From NCBI RefSeq assembly GCF_030814475.1, contig NZ_JAUSVF010000001.1, positions 3,044,001 to 3,108,000 on the forward strand: a stretch of DNA of 64,000 nt. The letters run 5' to 3'. Positions 18,767-27,422 of the stretch are shown here, piece by piece. The number at the start of each line of letters is the position of its first letter. The first letter of the stretch is position 1. Origin of the DNA: Pararhizobium capsulatum DSM 1112. GTDB lineage: Bacteria > Pseudomonadota > Alphaproteobacteria > Rhizobiales > Rhizobiaceae. The translations under genes were made by a program, and so were the position numbers. The notes beneath the pieces are model-generated. The model made no database searches. It was not told the DNA's origin and saw nothing but the letters and a program-made list of their open reading frames with translations.

Positions 18767-19948
18767 TTATCGCAAGGCCACCGCGTGTGGCAGGGTGGGA
18801 TGACCCCGCCAGTCAGGGAAGCGCTTGCGCGCAAGATTGAGCAGCGGCTGCAGGGTGTCCGACATGGCCGCCGCGAAGCTAGCGTTTTCGGCCAACACCT
18901 CCGGCGATACCCCCAGGTCATCGAGATACTCCTCGCGCAACTCGTGCGCCCATTTCTCCGGGGAATGCTGCCGGACTGCTACGATGGCGTCGAAATGCAC
19001 CCGCGCCATGGCCGGGATCAGGTTCGCATCCGGCACGCCCACACCCTTACTGAGATTGATTTCCGGAAGCGACGGGACAAGGTTCCATATCCGATCATGG
19101 GCGACAAAACGCCGAGGGATGAAGTGGTCGAGATGGAACTTCTCCGGATCGAGCGGCCGCCCGGTGTAAAAGCACGCGCGAGGCACATGCTGCATCGCCT
19201 GCTTCCAGAAGCGGCGCTGGATTGCGAGGCTCGGGCGATCCAGCTCGCGCAGTTTCATCGGAATTGCAGGGACGTTCGGATTTCGCCGCTGCAGATAGTC
19301 AACGAGACACATGTCGGTCCAGCCCTCGAGCAGTGCCATGTTCCCGGCAACATAGTCTATGAAGGCCGAATCCAGTCTCAGTCCGTTGGCTTCGATGTCG
19401 TACGGGAGGTAGATGCCGGAATCGGCTGCGCGGATCGCCTCACTGCCCGGCCTGACGCTCTTCTTGTGCTGCACGCTCGCTGCCTTGAACCACGGCGTGA
19501 GAAATACGGCCAGCGGATAGCGGAGGATGGTGTCCTGAGCCGCCCGGCCCATGTCGAGATGCGAGAGCGCGGTCTGGAAGGTGCCGTAGAGGCGGATGTC
19601 TTCCGGAACCGAATCCAAAAACCGCGCGAGTTGATCGGAATGGCCGAGCGTCAGGCGGAACCGGGCGACCGGGATCCAGATAGTTTCAATCATGCCGCGG
19701 AGTATGGAATCGAAGGAAAGAAACGCCCCACCACCGCCGCGGACATGCGCAATGATCGTCTTCATCAGGGTGATTTTGTAGGTGGCAGTCGTCGAATCGA
19801 GCGCCTCTCCAAGCAGTTTTCCGTGGACAGGTTCTTTGTCAGGTAATCTCAACGAATGCTCCTGGGATAATTGTAAGCCGTACTCGTCGGCGGATACCGA
19901 AGAACGACGTTCCTTGAGCGCGGAGCCGACAAGCAATGGGGAATGCAC
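18767..19948 (-). CDS. HNH endonuclease domain protein
   Basis: A 393-residue protein with a probable GTG start at 19948 (GGAG ten bases upstream). The HNH nuclease core is in residues ~265-310: ACFYTGRPLDPEKFHLDHFIPRRF, then IWNLVPSLPEINLSKG. This gives the Cys, the HLDHFIP histidines and the Asn expected of the family. The N-terminal two thirds are helical (TLMKTIIAHVR.., DYLQRRNPNVPAIP) and unassigned. HNH proteins of this layout occur in defence islands, sometimes alone. It is divergent from the 20317-21509 operon with 368 bases between, so the three genes may be one system, but nothing in the sequence proves that. Confidence 0.7.
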   Translation of the reverse strand: MHSPLLVGSALKERRSSVSADEYGLQLSQEHSLRLPDKEPVHGKLLGEALDSTTATYKITLMKTIIAHVRGGGGAFLSFDSILRGMIETIWIPVARFRLTLGHSDQLARFLDSVPEDIRLYGTFQTALSHLDMGRAAQDTILRYPLAVFLTPWFKAASVQHKKSVRPGSEAIRAADSGIYLPYDIEANGLRLDSAFIDYVAGNMALLEGWTDMCLVDYLQRRNPNVPAIPMKLRELDRPSLAIQRRFWKQAMQHVPRACFYTGRPLDPEKFHLDHFIPRRFVAHDRIWNLVPSLPEINLSKGVGVPDANLIPAMARVHFDAIVAVRQHSPEKWAHELREEYLDDLGVSPEVLAENASFAAAMSDTLQPLLNLARKRFPDWRGHPTLPHAVALR

Positions 19949-20316
19949 TTATCCGGCTCCGTTGAAGGACTTTCATCCCGACGCCATTGCGCTTCGCACG
20001 CTTCCAGCATTTCTCAGCAGGATCGAGTATCTTACCCAACCTCTCCACGCAGTAAATTGCAATCTTAAAGCGCCAACTTCTATCAAAACGATATCGTCGT
20101 TGCCTATCGGTCCCGAATGAACATCGCCGCCTGTTTCGAGGGGGCCTTACCAAGAAACAAGCCTCCACCCTGGATGTCGTGACTTTATAGGGCTGCATCG
20201 GTTCGAAACCCTCGGCACGCTCCTGTGCACAGGTTGATGAAGACACTTGAGGTTTTCGCGCGCGAAGATAGAAGCGGTAGAGAAAATGCAACTCACAACG
20301 AGAAGTCGCTATAAGC
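19949..20316. other. Divergent intergenic region
   Basis: A 368-base gap between a minus-strand GTG start and a plus-strand ATG start, so it must hold two promoters. I see no gene in it. It contains no repeat that I could recognise. Confidence 0.5.
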
Positions 20317-20835
20317 ATGGATGAAGATGACGTAGACGCCCTATACGATCAGCTAGTGACGATCCTGACCTCGCGGCGAGATGAAGACGAGCTTCAGGGG
20401 CGCGACGACTATCTGACCCCGATATTGGCTGAAATCGAAGCCGGAAAGGCCGTCCAAATCAAGCTCAAGGTGCCCGGCGAGCGAGAAATCGTTGATCCCG
20501 TTGCTGGTCGCCGAACAGCCAGCTCATCGAGCGCGGATTTTATCCAGAGACAAGATTTCTCCGGCCGCGAGAAACTTGAGATCCTGCTTCGCGGCATTGA
20601 GACGTCTGTCGTCGCTCCTGCGCGGATGGCGGTCGAGATCAACAGATCACTCGAGGAGCTGGACGTAGATGAATTCGATGGCACTCTGCATTTCGGCAAT
20701 GACGTCGCAAACGCTCCGACCCGGACGGTGACACCTGCCGAGCTACTCGCTACCTCGATGGACGCATCAAAGTTGGAATCGCTCATCAGCGAGATCCGAA
20801 CGGAGCTGGCCCAACCGCGCGAGGCCACTGTCTAA
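20317..20835 (+). CDS. Acidic hypothetical protein, operon with PD-(D/E)XK gene
   Basis: A 172-residue, very acidic protein starting MDEDDVDALYDQLVTILTSR. Residues ~85-115 form a likely amphipathic helix (REKLEILLRGIETSVVAPARM), and the C-terminal 40 residues form another. It has no cysteines and no enzyme motif. Its TAA stop overlaps the next gene's ATG by one base (TAATG), so the two are translationally coupled and probably work together. An acidic coupled partner of a nuclease could be an inhibitor, sensor or adaptor. Not recognised. Confidence 0.65.
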   Translation: MDEDDVDALYDQLVTILTSRRDEDELQGRDDYLTPILAEIEAGKAVQIKLKVPGEREIVDPVAGRRTASSSSADFIQRQDFSGREKLEILLRGIETSVVAPARMAVEINRSLEELDVDEFDGTLHFGNDVANAPTRTVTPAELLATSMDASKLESLISEIRTELAQPREATV

Positions 20836-21509
20836 TGCCGTTACGCCCCAATCTATTGACTGAGATAGACGCCGCGCTGGCGGGTCTTCCGAAAGCCAAT
20901 CTGAATAGCGCATCTGCCGGATACGACCTCTACGAGGCGTACATCTGGGCTCTAGTGCTGAGAGCTGCGCGTAATGAAGGCGCGACAATCAGGTTCCGAG
21001 ACAGACACGGCAACCATCCGGCCAACTTCTGGTTCAGAACGTCGCCGTCCAACATATTCTCGCCAGCTCACGACTACTGCCACGCCGAAATCGATTTCCC
21101 CGGGCGGCCTTTATTGGAAGCGCACGTCGGGATCTTCGTCGCGGGTCGCTCTCATATCGCGCACGAATGCGATGTTGCCGTGCTATACAAAAGCGAGGCC
21201 GACATCTGCCGCACTTCCAACGTCGAACCCCGGAGTAGCAAGCTCGTGCTCGCCGTCGAGTGCAAATACTACCTGAATTCCGGGATCGGGATCGGCCTGG
21301 GACGCTCGTTTCTTGGACTGCTGAACGATGTCTACAAGGGTGACCGCTACTTCGTCGGAACTGCAGAGTCCCCAAGTGTTAAGACCCTGTTTGCCGCGCA
21401 TCGGAAGAACAACGAGCTGGGCCTTACCCCCCTGAATACAAGACGCGAGGCACGGCTCGTCAGCAGGTTCGAAACTACGTTCGATCATTTCAAGTCCTCA
21501 CGACCTTAG
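20835..21509 (+). CDS. Predicted PD-(D/E)XK nuclease-like protein
   Basis: A 224-residue protein. Residues 110-117 (HECDVAVL) and 138-146 (VLAVECKYY) give the PD-(D/E)XK pattern: Asp113, then Glu142-x-Lys144 on adjacent strands, as in many restriction nucleases. The helix around residues 28-45 (AGYDLYEAYIWALVLRAAR) is also typical of the fold's first helix. It is coupled by a one-base overlap to the 172-residue acidic protein upstream. I do not recognise the pair as a named system. A DNA-cleaving effector in a two-gene defence operon is the simplest reading. Confidence 0.7.
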   Translation: MPLRPNLLTEIDAALAGLPKANLNSASAGYDLYEAYIWALVLRAARNEGATIRFRDRHGNHPANFWFRTSPSNIFSPAHDYCHAEIDFPGRPLLEAHVGIFVAGRSHIAHECDVAVLYKSEADICRTSNVEPRSSKLVLAVECKYYLNSGIGIGLGRSFLGLLNDVYKGDRYFVGTAESPSVKTLFAAHRKNNELGLTPLNTRREARLVSRFETTFDHFKSSRP

Positions 21510-21649
21510 GCGTCGACGAACGGGCGAACGCTTGGGGTTCGGTGACGCGCTCCTCTTGTTGGTCAAAGTCTTGCTGATGGCATTGTTTACAACGCTAATG
21601 CTCCGGAGACCGGCTCAGTGCGCAAGTGTGGACCATTGGGTGCGTGCGG

Positions 21650-22279
21650 TTAGGTTACGGGCTCTGCCAGGATTTTACTGGCGAGCCAATGACCTTCGAA
21701 TTCGAATCCGTCCGGATATGGCAAACCTAGGCCAATGAAGGCAATCAGCCGCCGGAACCGGATGACATGGACGAGAAATGTGGTTGCGCGTTCGATATCC
21801 TTCTTGCTGAAGGAGTGAATTGCGTTCCTCTGCCCTTGAATGAAGGCGACCGCTGACAGATCCTTTGGCGGCAGCAGATCCTTTTTGGCGAAATACTGTC
21901 TCATCTTCTCGAGCGAGATTTCGGTCGGATCATGAATCGTCCCCTTGTTTTCGCCCTTCTTGTGCACGGCATCTAGGCTCTTGACCGTCTCGTGGTCGGC
22001 AAGGAAATCATTGAGATCGACGGCGAGGAAGAGCCGAAGCGAACTTTCCATGAGGTTGCCCAGATTCGCCCAGGCAAGGATCAATTCCCCGTCCGTCATC
22101 GTGGTTTCTGGCGTCCACTTGTGCAGCGCGGCTGCGAGCGATGGCATGAGCTCGAGCCTCGCCGATGCAAGCATTGCTGCGGCTCCGTCGGGAGCCCAGC
22201 CATGTGCGTCCTCCAAGAATTTACCGAGACCCGTCTGAATCGTGACGATGTCATCGACCGCAGCAGAATAGCTGTGCAT
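21650..22279 (-). CDS. Hypothetical protein with a HEPN-like RNAIH motif
   Basis: A 209-residue, almost entirely helical protein starting MHSYSAAVDDIVTIQTGLG. Near residue 160 the sequence QGQRNAIHSF resembles the active site of HEPN ribonucleases, but the spacing here is R-x3-H rather than R-x4-H, so activity is uncertain. The stop lies 140 bases from the preceding plus-strand operon. Its start is 110 bases from the divergent Argonaute gene, and the two could share a regulatory region. Otherwise unrecognised. Confidence 0.6.
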   Translation of the reverse strand: MHSYSAAVDDIVTIQTGLGKFLEDAHGWAPDGAAAMLASARLELMPSLAAALHKWTPETTMTDGELILAWANLGNLMESSLRLFLAVDLNDFLADHETVKSLDAVHKKGENKGTIHDPTEISLEKMRQYFAKKDLLPPKDLSAVAFIQGQRNAIHSFSKKDIERATTFLVHVIRFRRLIAFIGLGLPYPDGFEFEGHWLASKILAEPVT

Positions 22280-22389
22280 GGAGGCCTTCCACTCGCCGAT
22301 TTACTTTAAAAACCCAGCACTTCCGGTTGCGGAGACTTGCCGCCACTATAGGCTCAAATCACACGAATCTGATTCTGTTGGCGACTTCA

Positions 22390-24660
22390 ATGGATTTGAC
22401 GATTAATTTCGCACCGATCTCCTTGGAAGGTAATTGCAGCGTTCTTGTCGGGCGTCAGAACTACGACAAGGAACGCCTTGCTGAGCTGCGCGCCGACTTC
22501 AGGGATACTCATGTCTTCCGGCGCGACGGAGCTGAAAGCATCGTCGACATTCCGATCGCGCCTGGCGCAGTCCCGCTTGGACATGTCCAAGAAACGATTG
22601 ATCTGAGACAGCACCAGATCTTCTGGCCGATGCTCTTGCAGGAATCGCTTATCCAGCTTCTGGGCAAGCGGCCTATCCTGTCGAACAATCCCTTGAAGTT
22701 CCTCGGTGCGCGCGTTCCGCTGATCGAACATGCCAATCTGCCGGACTGGCTCCAGCGGCTGTCGGTCACCGAGATCCATACCCGGCATATCACCGTCGAC
22801 CGCAGGAGGATCCATGGCGTCGTATGCAATGTCCGAGCAAAGTCCTTCATCTCCGCGACTTGCGACGTGCTCATCTCCGCCGGGGTGCACATCGTCGGCC
22901 GATACGTCCAGGTCGAGCTGCCTCTGATCGATGACCGGATCATGCCCAAGCGGAAGCTTGTCGGCCGGGTCCGCAGCATCGACGGCGAAGAGCTCCTTCT
23001 GGAGGATTGCGAGCCGGGTTACGAAAAAGTCGCTGCGAAACTGGCCTTCCTGGAACCGCGTAAGGAAAACTTCGAGGAATGTGTGCGCAAGGTTCTCGGG
23101 CGCGATGCCGAGCGCGTGCTTGAGCAATCCCAGCGGGCCTCGCAGCACCTCGCGTCCGGCCCGGGCAAGCTGGAGCACATCGACAGCATCGTGAAGTACC
23201 TGAGGGATAAGAAGCCCGCCGCAGTTCCTGGGGCCAATTTTGCCGTCGATGCCCCACTGAATACCAAGGGACGTCTGTTCCCACCCGGGGAAATCATCGA
23301 GAAGCCTTTCCTGCTGTTCGATCCGAGCGGCAGCCGGAAGGACGACTGGGCGGAGCGAGGGCTGAAGGATCATGGCCCCTACGACGAGCAGGTCTTCAGT
23401 CCGAAGGGACTGAACATCGCCGTTGTGTGTCAGGCGCGCCTCGAAGGGCGCGTTGACGAGTTCGTGGCGAAATTCCTGAATGGAATGCCGAAGGTCCTTC
23501 AGCAGGGAAAGAACTTCGCGCGCTATGGGGACGGCTTCATCAAACGCTTCCGCCTCAACAAGCCTACGGTCCACTATTTCCTCGCCGACGGCACATCGGA
23601 CGAAGCCTACGCAATCGCCAGTCGCGAGGCGCTGGACAAGGCCCGCGACGGAGGTTTCGAGTGGGATCTTGCGATCGTCCAGATCGAAGAGGAGTTCAAG
23701 TCGCTCGCCGACAGCTCGAACCCTTACTACACCACGAAGTCTATCTTCCTCAGGCGGGACGTTCCGGTTCAGAGCGTACGTTTGGAGACGATGTCGTTCT
23801 CGGACAACGATCTCGTGTTTCCGATGAACCATCTCAGCCTAGCGACATACGCGAAGCTCGGGGGCACGCCATGGCTGCTAGCATCTAGTCAGACGGTCGC
23901 CCATGAGCTTGTCATCGGCTTGGGTTCGAGCACCAGTTCTGAAAGCCGGCTTGGCCCTCAGATGCGGCATGTCGGGATAACAACGGTGTTTTCCAGCGAT
24001 GGAAGTTATCTGCTCAGCGACCGAACCGCTGCGGTTCCGTACGACCATTATCCCGAGGAACTGCGCAAAACGCTGAAGCGGACGATCGAGGCCGTCCGGA
24101 CCGAGGATAACTGGAGGAGCACAGACAAGGTCCGGCTCGTTTTCCACTCGTTCAAACCTTTCAAGGAGTCGGAGGTCGAGGCGATCGACGCTCTGACGGG
24201 CGAGCTGGGCCTGGGCGATGTCAAGGCGGCGTACCTGCATATTGCCCCGGACCATCCATTTCTGGTGTTCGATCACGCGCAGAAGGGCATCGCGGCGAGA
24301 GGCGGGAAGAAAGGTGTCCTTGGCCCGGCGCGACAGCTTCATATCCGTCTCAGCGACTACGAGTCCCTGGTTGTTTTCGCGGGAGCCTCCGAACTGAAGC
24401 AGGTGACTGACGGGATGCCGCAGCCTGCCCTCATTAAGCTCCATCAAAGGTCGACGTTCAAGGACATGACCTATCTCTCTCGCCAGGCGTTTGCATTCTC
24501 CGCCCACTCCTGGCGGATGCTCTCACCCGAGCCATTCCCCATAACAATTCGCTATTCCGATCTCATCGCCGAGCGGCTTGCAGGTCTGGCTTCGGTGAAA
24601 GGCTGGGATCCGGACGCCGTGACCTTCGGAGCGATTGGTCATAAGCCTTGGTTCCTCTAA
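22390..24660 (+). CDS. Long prokaryotic Argonaute, catalytically inactive (long-B type)
   Basis: A 756-residue pAgo from ATG 22390. The MID guide-pocket motif is clear: YYTTKSIFLRRDVPVQ near residues 446-461 with the conserved Tyr, Lys and Gln. The PIWI opening follows: NHLSLATYAKLGGTPWLL, then HELVIGLGSS near 505-512. Catalytic pAgos have Asp in that last strand (G-x-D); here the place reads GLG, so the DEDX slicer site is lost. The N-terminal half is compatible with N, L1 and PAZ-like segments. Dead long pAgos bind small guides, detect invading nucleic acid and fire a partner effector. The partner here is the nuclease gene 2 bases downstream. Confidence 0.88.
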   Translation: MDLTINFAPISLEGNCSVLVGRQNYDKERLAELRADFRDTHVFRRDGAESIVDIPIAPGAVPLGHVQETIDLRQHQIFWPMLLQESLIQLLGKRPILSNNPLKFLGARVPLIEHANLPDWLQRLSVTEIHTRHITVDRRRIHGVVCNVRAKSFISATCDVLISAGVHIVGRYVQVELPLIDDRIMPKRKLVGRVRSIDGEELLLEDCEPGYEKVAAKLAFLEPRKENFEECVRKVLGRDAERVLEQSQRASQHLASGPGKLEHIDSIVKYLRDKKPAAVPGANFAVDAPLNTKGRLFPPGEIIEKPFLLFDPSGSRKDDWAERGLKDHGPYDEQVFSPKGLNIAVVCQARLEGRVDEFVAKFLNGMPKVLQQGKNFARYGDGFIKRFRLNKPTVHYFLADGTSDEAYAIASREALDKARDGGFEWDLAIVQIEEEFKSLADSSNPYYTTKSIFLRRDVPVQSVRLETMSFSDNDLVFPMNHLSLATYAKLGGTPWLLASSQTVAHELVIGLGSSTSSESRLGPQMRHVGITTVFSSDGSYLLSDRTAAVPYDHYPEELRKTLKRTIEAVRTEDNWRSTDKVRLVFHSFKPFKESEVEAIDALTGELGLGDVKAAYLHIAPDHPFLVFDHAQKGIAARGGKKGVLGPARQLHIRLSDYESLVVFAGASELKQVTDGMPQPALIKLHQRSTFKDMTYLSRQAFAFSAHSWRMLSPEPFPITIRYSDLIAERLAGLASVKGWDPDAVTFGAIGHKPWFL

Positions 24661-24662
24661 CG

Positions 24663-25826
24663 ATGATCGATCTGAGCACGATACGTCAGGAACTTGTACG
24701 CGCCGTCGCCGCCACCGACGCGGCGGTACATGTGCGGGCATTCAGCGCTTGGATTCTCGGTGACGTTGACCGCCTGTCACAGGAGGTTTCGCACGCGTCG
24801 GCTGCCTCGGAGAACAATATGCTTCCCGAGCAAGTCGCAGCTCTAGGCTACGGCAAGGCCTGCGATCTCCTCACCGATGCCCAGAACACCCTGCTTCTGA
24901 ACGAAATCCAGCAGTTCTCAGGGCGGAAATTCTTCAGCGCAGGCAGGCCACTGCGTGTGGAAATCGATGGGATTGCATTGCTCGGTATTGCGCTCGTCGT
25001 CAGGGAGTTTCCCGCCCGAACCTGGCTGAGCGACCTGCTGTCCCGCTCTTCCAAGGAGGTTGGCGAAAACGCCTGGACTCTGGGCCTCGTCTCGGCGGCA
25101 AGGGATCTCCTTGGAACCGGACCCACGCTGCAGGCCCCGCCCGAACTTGCATTCGCCCTGGCACTTCGTGGCATCGGAAATGCAGACGACGGTTTGGCAA
25201 CGAGCGCCTGGCAGAGTGCTTCACAGCTTCCATCAAGTCCCAACCTAGGCCTCGAGAGGCTCTCGGTTCGCCTCTCAGCGTTTGATGGCGTCGTCGCAAG
25301 AAGCTCGCATGTACGGATTGCCAGCCCCGGATTGGATGATCTGCTGCTGGCTCTTCGGGGCGTTCCTCGGGCAATGAAACACTGGACATTCGAAACGAAG
25401 CCCCGCACCCCTCGATCAGAAATAGCGGTCTGGCACGTCGAGAACGAGTATCATGTGCAAGCGCTTCTTTGGACGATCCTCGCACCGATCTTTCCAGATC
25501 TCGAAGACGAGGAAAACCTTCCTTCGGTCGGCCATAAACGGCCCAGAGTGGATCTTGCGGTGCCTTCGATCAGGACTCTGATCGAAGTGAAGTACATGCG
25601 GGGAGGCGCGCAGTCGGATTTCGCGAAAGTCACCGATGAAGTCGCCGCCGACGCCTCTCTCTATCTCAGCACCACGAAGGCATTCGACAAGATCGTCGCG
25701 TTCGTGTGGGACGACTCGGCTCATTCAGAACAGCATCACGAACTGCAGTCCGGCCTCGAGAAAATCAAGGGAGTCGAGGCCGCCGTGGTGGTGTCGCGAC
25801 CAGGTCGAATGGGCAGACGAAGCTGA
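24663..25826 (+). CDS. Argonaute-associated PD-(D/E)XK nuclease
   Basis: A 387-residue protein from ATG 24663, two bases after the pAgo stop, so in the same operon. The C-terminal ~130 residues carry a PD-(D/E)XK site: Asp297 in RPRVDLAV and Glu308-x-Lys310 in TLIEVKYMR, preceded by VENEYHVQALLWTIL, a typical first helix. The N-terminal 230 residues are helical and unassigned. Nuclease partners of inactive long-B Argonautes are known to degrade cellular or plasmid DNA when the Argonaute detects a target, causing abortive infection. I infer that role here from the family and gene order. Confidence 0.82.
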   Translation: MIDLSTIRQELVRAVAATDAAVHVRAFSAWILGDVDRLSQEVSHASAASENNMLPEQVAALGYGKACDLLTDAQNTLLLNEIQQFSGRKFFSAGRPLRVEIDGIALLGIALVVREFPARTWLSDLLSRSSKEVGENAWTLGLVSAARDLLGTGPTLQAPPELAFALALRGIGNADDGLATSAWQSASQLPSSPNLGLERLSVRLSAFDGVVARSSHVRIASPGLDDLLLALRGVPRAMKHWTFETKPRTPRSEIAVWHVENEYHVQALLWTILAPIFPDLEDEENLPSVGHKRPRVDLAVPSIRTLIEVKYMRGGAQSDFAKVTDEVAADASLYLSTTKAFDKIVAFVWDDSAHSEQHHELQSGLEKIKGVEAAVVVSRPGRMGRRS

Positions 25827-25949
25827 CCGACGCCCCTTCCTCGGCTGTAGCCGGCGGCGAATTAGTAGGCACGCTCGGCCTGATGACTTCTCCGGGGTCT
25901 AGGATGTGATGTGACCCACGTAGGCAGGAAGGCCAAGCCTAGTGTGCCG

Positions 25950-26978
25950 TCACAGGTGAGTTTCCCAGAACCGGATGCTCCCGGGATCGGATTTCTCGCC
26001 GCGCGCATTCAGTGTCGTGGCGATATCGGCATTCATTGCGAAAAGATGCGTTACGCTGTCCACGATATCGCGGAGTCGGTCTACTTCAGGGTGACTATCG
26101 ACCCATCGGACACCCTCCGGATCGTACACTCCAAGCTCGACTGCGCGGTCCAACTGTTCACCAAAGGCGTTGCCGTCCGGCCGCATGAACCGATTGATAC
26201 GCTCGACGATGATCAGCCGTGCAATCTCCGGGCCTCCGAGCTCCCAGTAAAGGTTGCGAATTTCATCGAAGGCAGCTTCGAGCTCTTCCTCCCAGGACGA
26301 GTCGTCGAATTCCTTTGAGATCCTTGCGACGTCGGCCGGATCCTTCGCCTTCTCCAGCGCCTTGATATGTGCTTCAGCTCTCGACAGCGCTTCTTCAGCG
26401 GAATCGCGCTCCTCGATCGCTTTGTCTCGAGCTTTCACAACGTCGTCATGGATCTCGGTAGCAATCCTCTGCGCACCTTTGAGCTTAGACGACAAATCGG
26501 GCCAGCCGCGCATGAACTCCCGCATTGCTCGGCTTCTTACGGCCGTCGCGGGTAGCTGCACACCCACATACTCGCTGACTTCCTCGAACATCTGTCCCAG
26601 CGCATCGTCGTTGTCGAGCTTCACCCCGACGATACCAAGCAGAGTCGCGTCCATGACTTGGAATGTATTGGGCGGCACAACGATCGGGAACCGGTGGGTG
26701 TTCAAAGCCCAGGCAGCGCCAAGCTCCGCCATGCAAAATGCACTATCAAGGTATGCGGGTGTGATCAGCGCGACGACCGCTTTCGCTACGACAGCCTTAT
26801 CGCGGATGCTGTCAACGAAACTCGCGCCCTTCGGCACTCCTTGTCCCTCAAGGCTCGAGCAGAATATGTCCTTCGAAAGGATGCCAACGGACTTGGACAG
26901 AAGCGTTTCGAAAGACTCGACAAGCTCTTTGTCTGCGGCGGCATGGCTTAAAAAGATGATCGGGTCGCTTTTCGGCAT
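25950..26978 (-). CDS. TIR-domain protein
   Basis: From ATG 26978 (GGGAGA upstream) this is a 342-residue protein with an N-terminal TIR domain: PIIFLSHAAADKEL at residues 6-19, then AVVALITPAYLDSAFC and the catalytic-type Glu85 in CMAELGAAW. TIR domains in bacterial defence usually hydrolyse NAD+ or make signal nucleotides. Residues ~190-225 are a likely coiled coil (VKARDKAIEERDSAEEALSRAEAHIKAL presented here in part), and the rest is helical and unassigned. It converges on the Argonaute-nuclease operon (123 bases between stops). It could be a stand-alone effector or cooperate with a neighbour; the sequence cannot say which. Confidence 0.82.
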   Translation of the reverse strand: MPKSDPIIFLSHAAADKELVESFETLLSKSVGILSKDIFCSSLEGQGVPKGASFVDSIRDKAVVAKAVVALITPAYLDSAFCMAELGAAWALNTHRFPIVVPPNTFQVMDATLLGIVGVKLDNDDALGQMFEEVSEYVGVQLPATAVRSRAMREFMRGWPDLSSKLKGAQRIATEIHDDVVKARDKAIEERDSAEEALSRAEAHIKALEKAKDPADVARISKEFDDSSWEEELEAAFDEIRNLYWELGGPEIARLIIVERINRFMRPDGNAFGEQLDRAVELGVYDPEGVRWVDSHPEVDRLRDIVDSVTHLFAMNADIATTLNARGEKSDPGSIRFWETHL

Positions 26979-27422
26979 ACGTAATCTCCCCTCGGTTTTT
27001 GCGGGAGCTGATAGGGAGATGCTCGCAAAATAGCAAGCAGATATCGAAACTATCCGCAGCCGCGCCAGAGCTGATCGCCGGCTGGCTCTCGAGCAAAGTC
27101 CGCAGCGCAAGTCCGGCCACCCATCCCGTCACTTCCCCACTCGCTCGGCCCTTCACCTCCGTCGCCACTCCAGGGATCAGCAGACGGGACAGCTAGGCAC
27201 GATCAAAACAAGAATTGAATCCTTAACAAAAGCGGAAACCGATACGGTGAAGGATTCAGCCTCGAATCCTTATTAATTGTTGACAACAACATATTGTTTA
27301 TAAATGCTTTTTCCGATTTACATACATGCGCAGTTAATGTAGGAAAGCTTCATTGCATCGCATGCCGAACGGATAGCGGAGAACCACACCTCACCACGAG
27401 TGCGACCCTGAAGGGAAATCAG
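26979..27422. other. Divergent region between TIR gene and recombinase genes
   Basis: A 444-base gap that turns AT-rich toward its right end (about 27205-27310). It contains the three GAATCCTT copies listed separately and a TTGACA at 27280-27285 that could be a -35 box for the recombinase operon, though I see no well-spaced -10. No gene is apparent. Confidence 0.5.
27217..27271. repeat. Three copies of GAATCCTT, two as a perfect dyad
   Basis: GAATCCTT at 27217-27224, then AAGGATTC (27250-27257) and GAATCCTT (27264-27271) forming an 8-base-pair palindrome with a 6-base centre. The cluster lies about 150 bases upstream of the first recombinase start, where binding sites for the recombinases, a directionality factor or an autorepressor would be expected. 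Confidence 0.55.
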
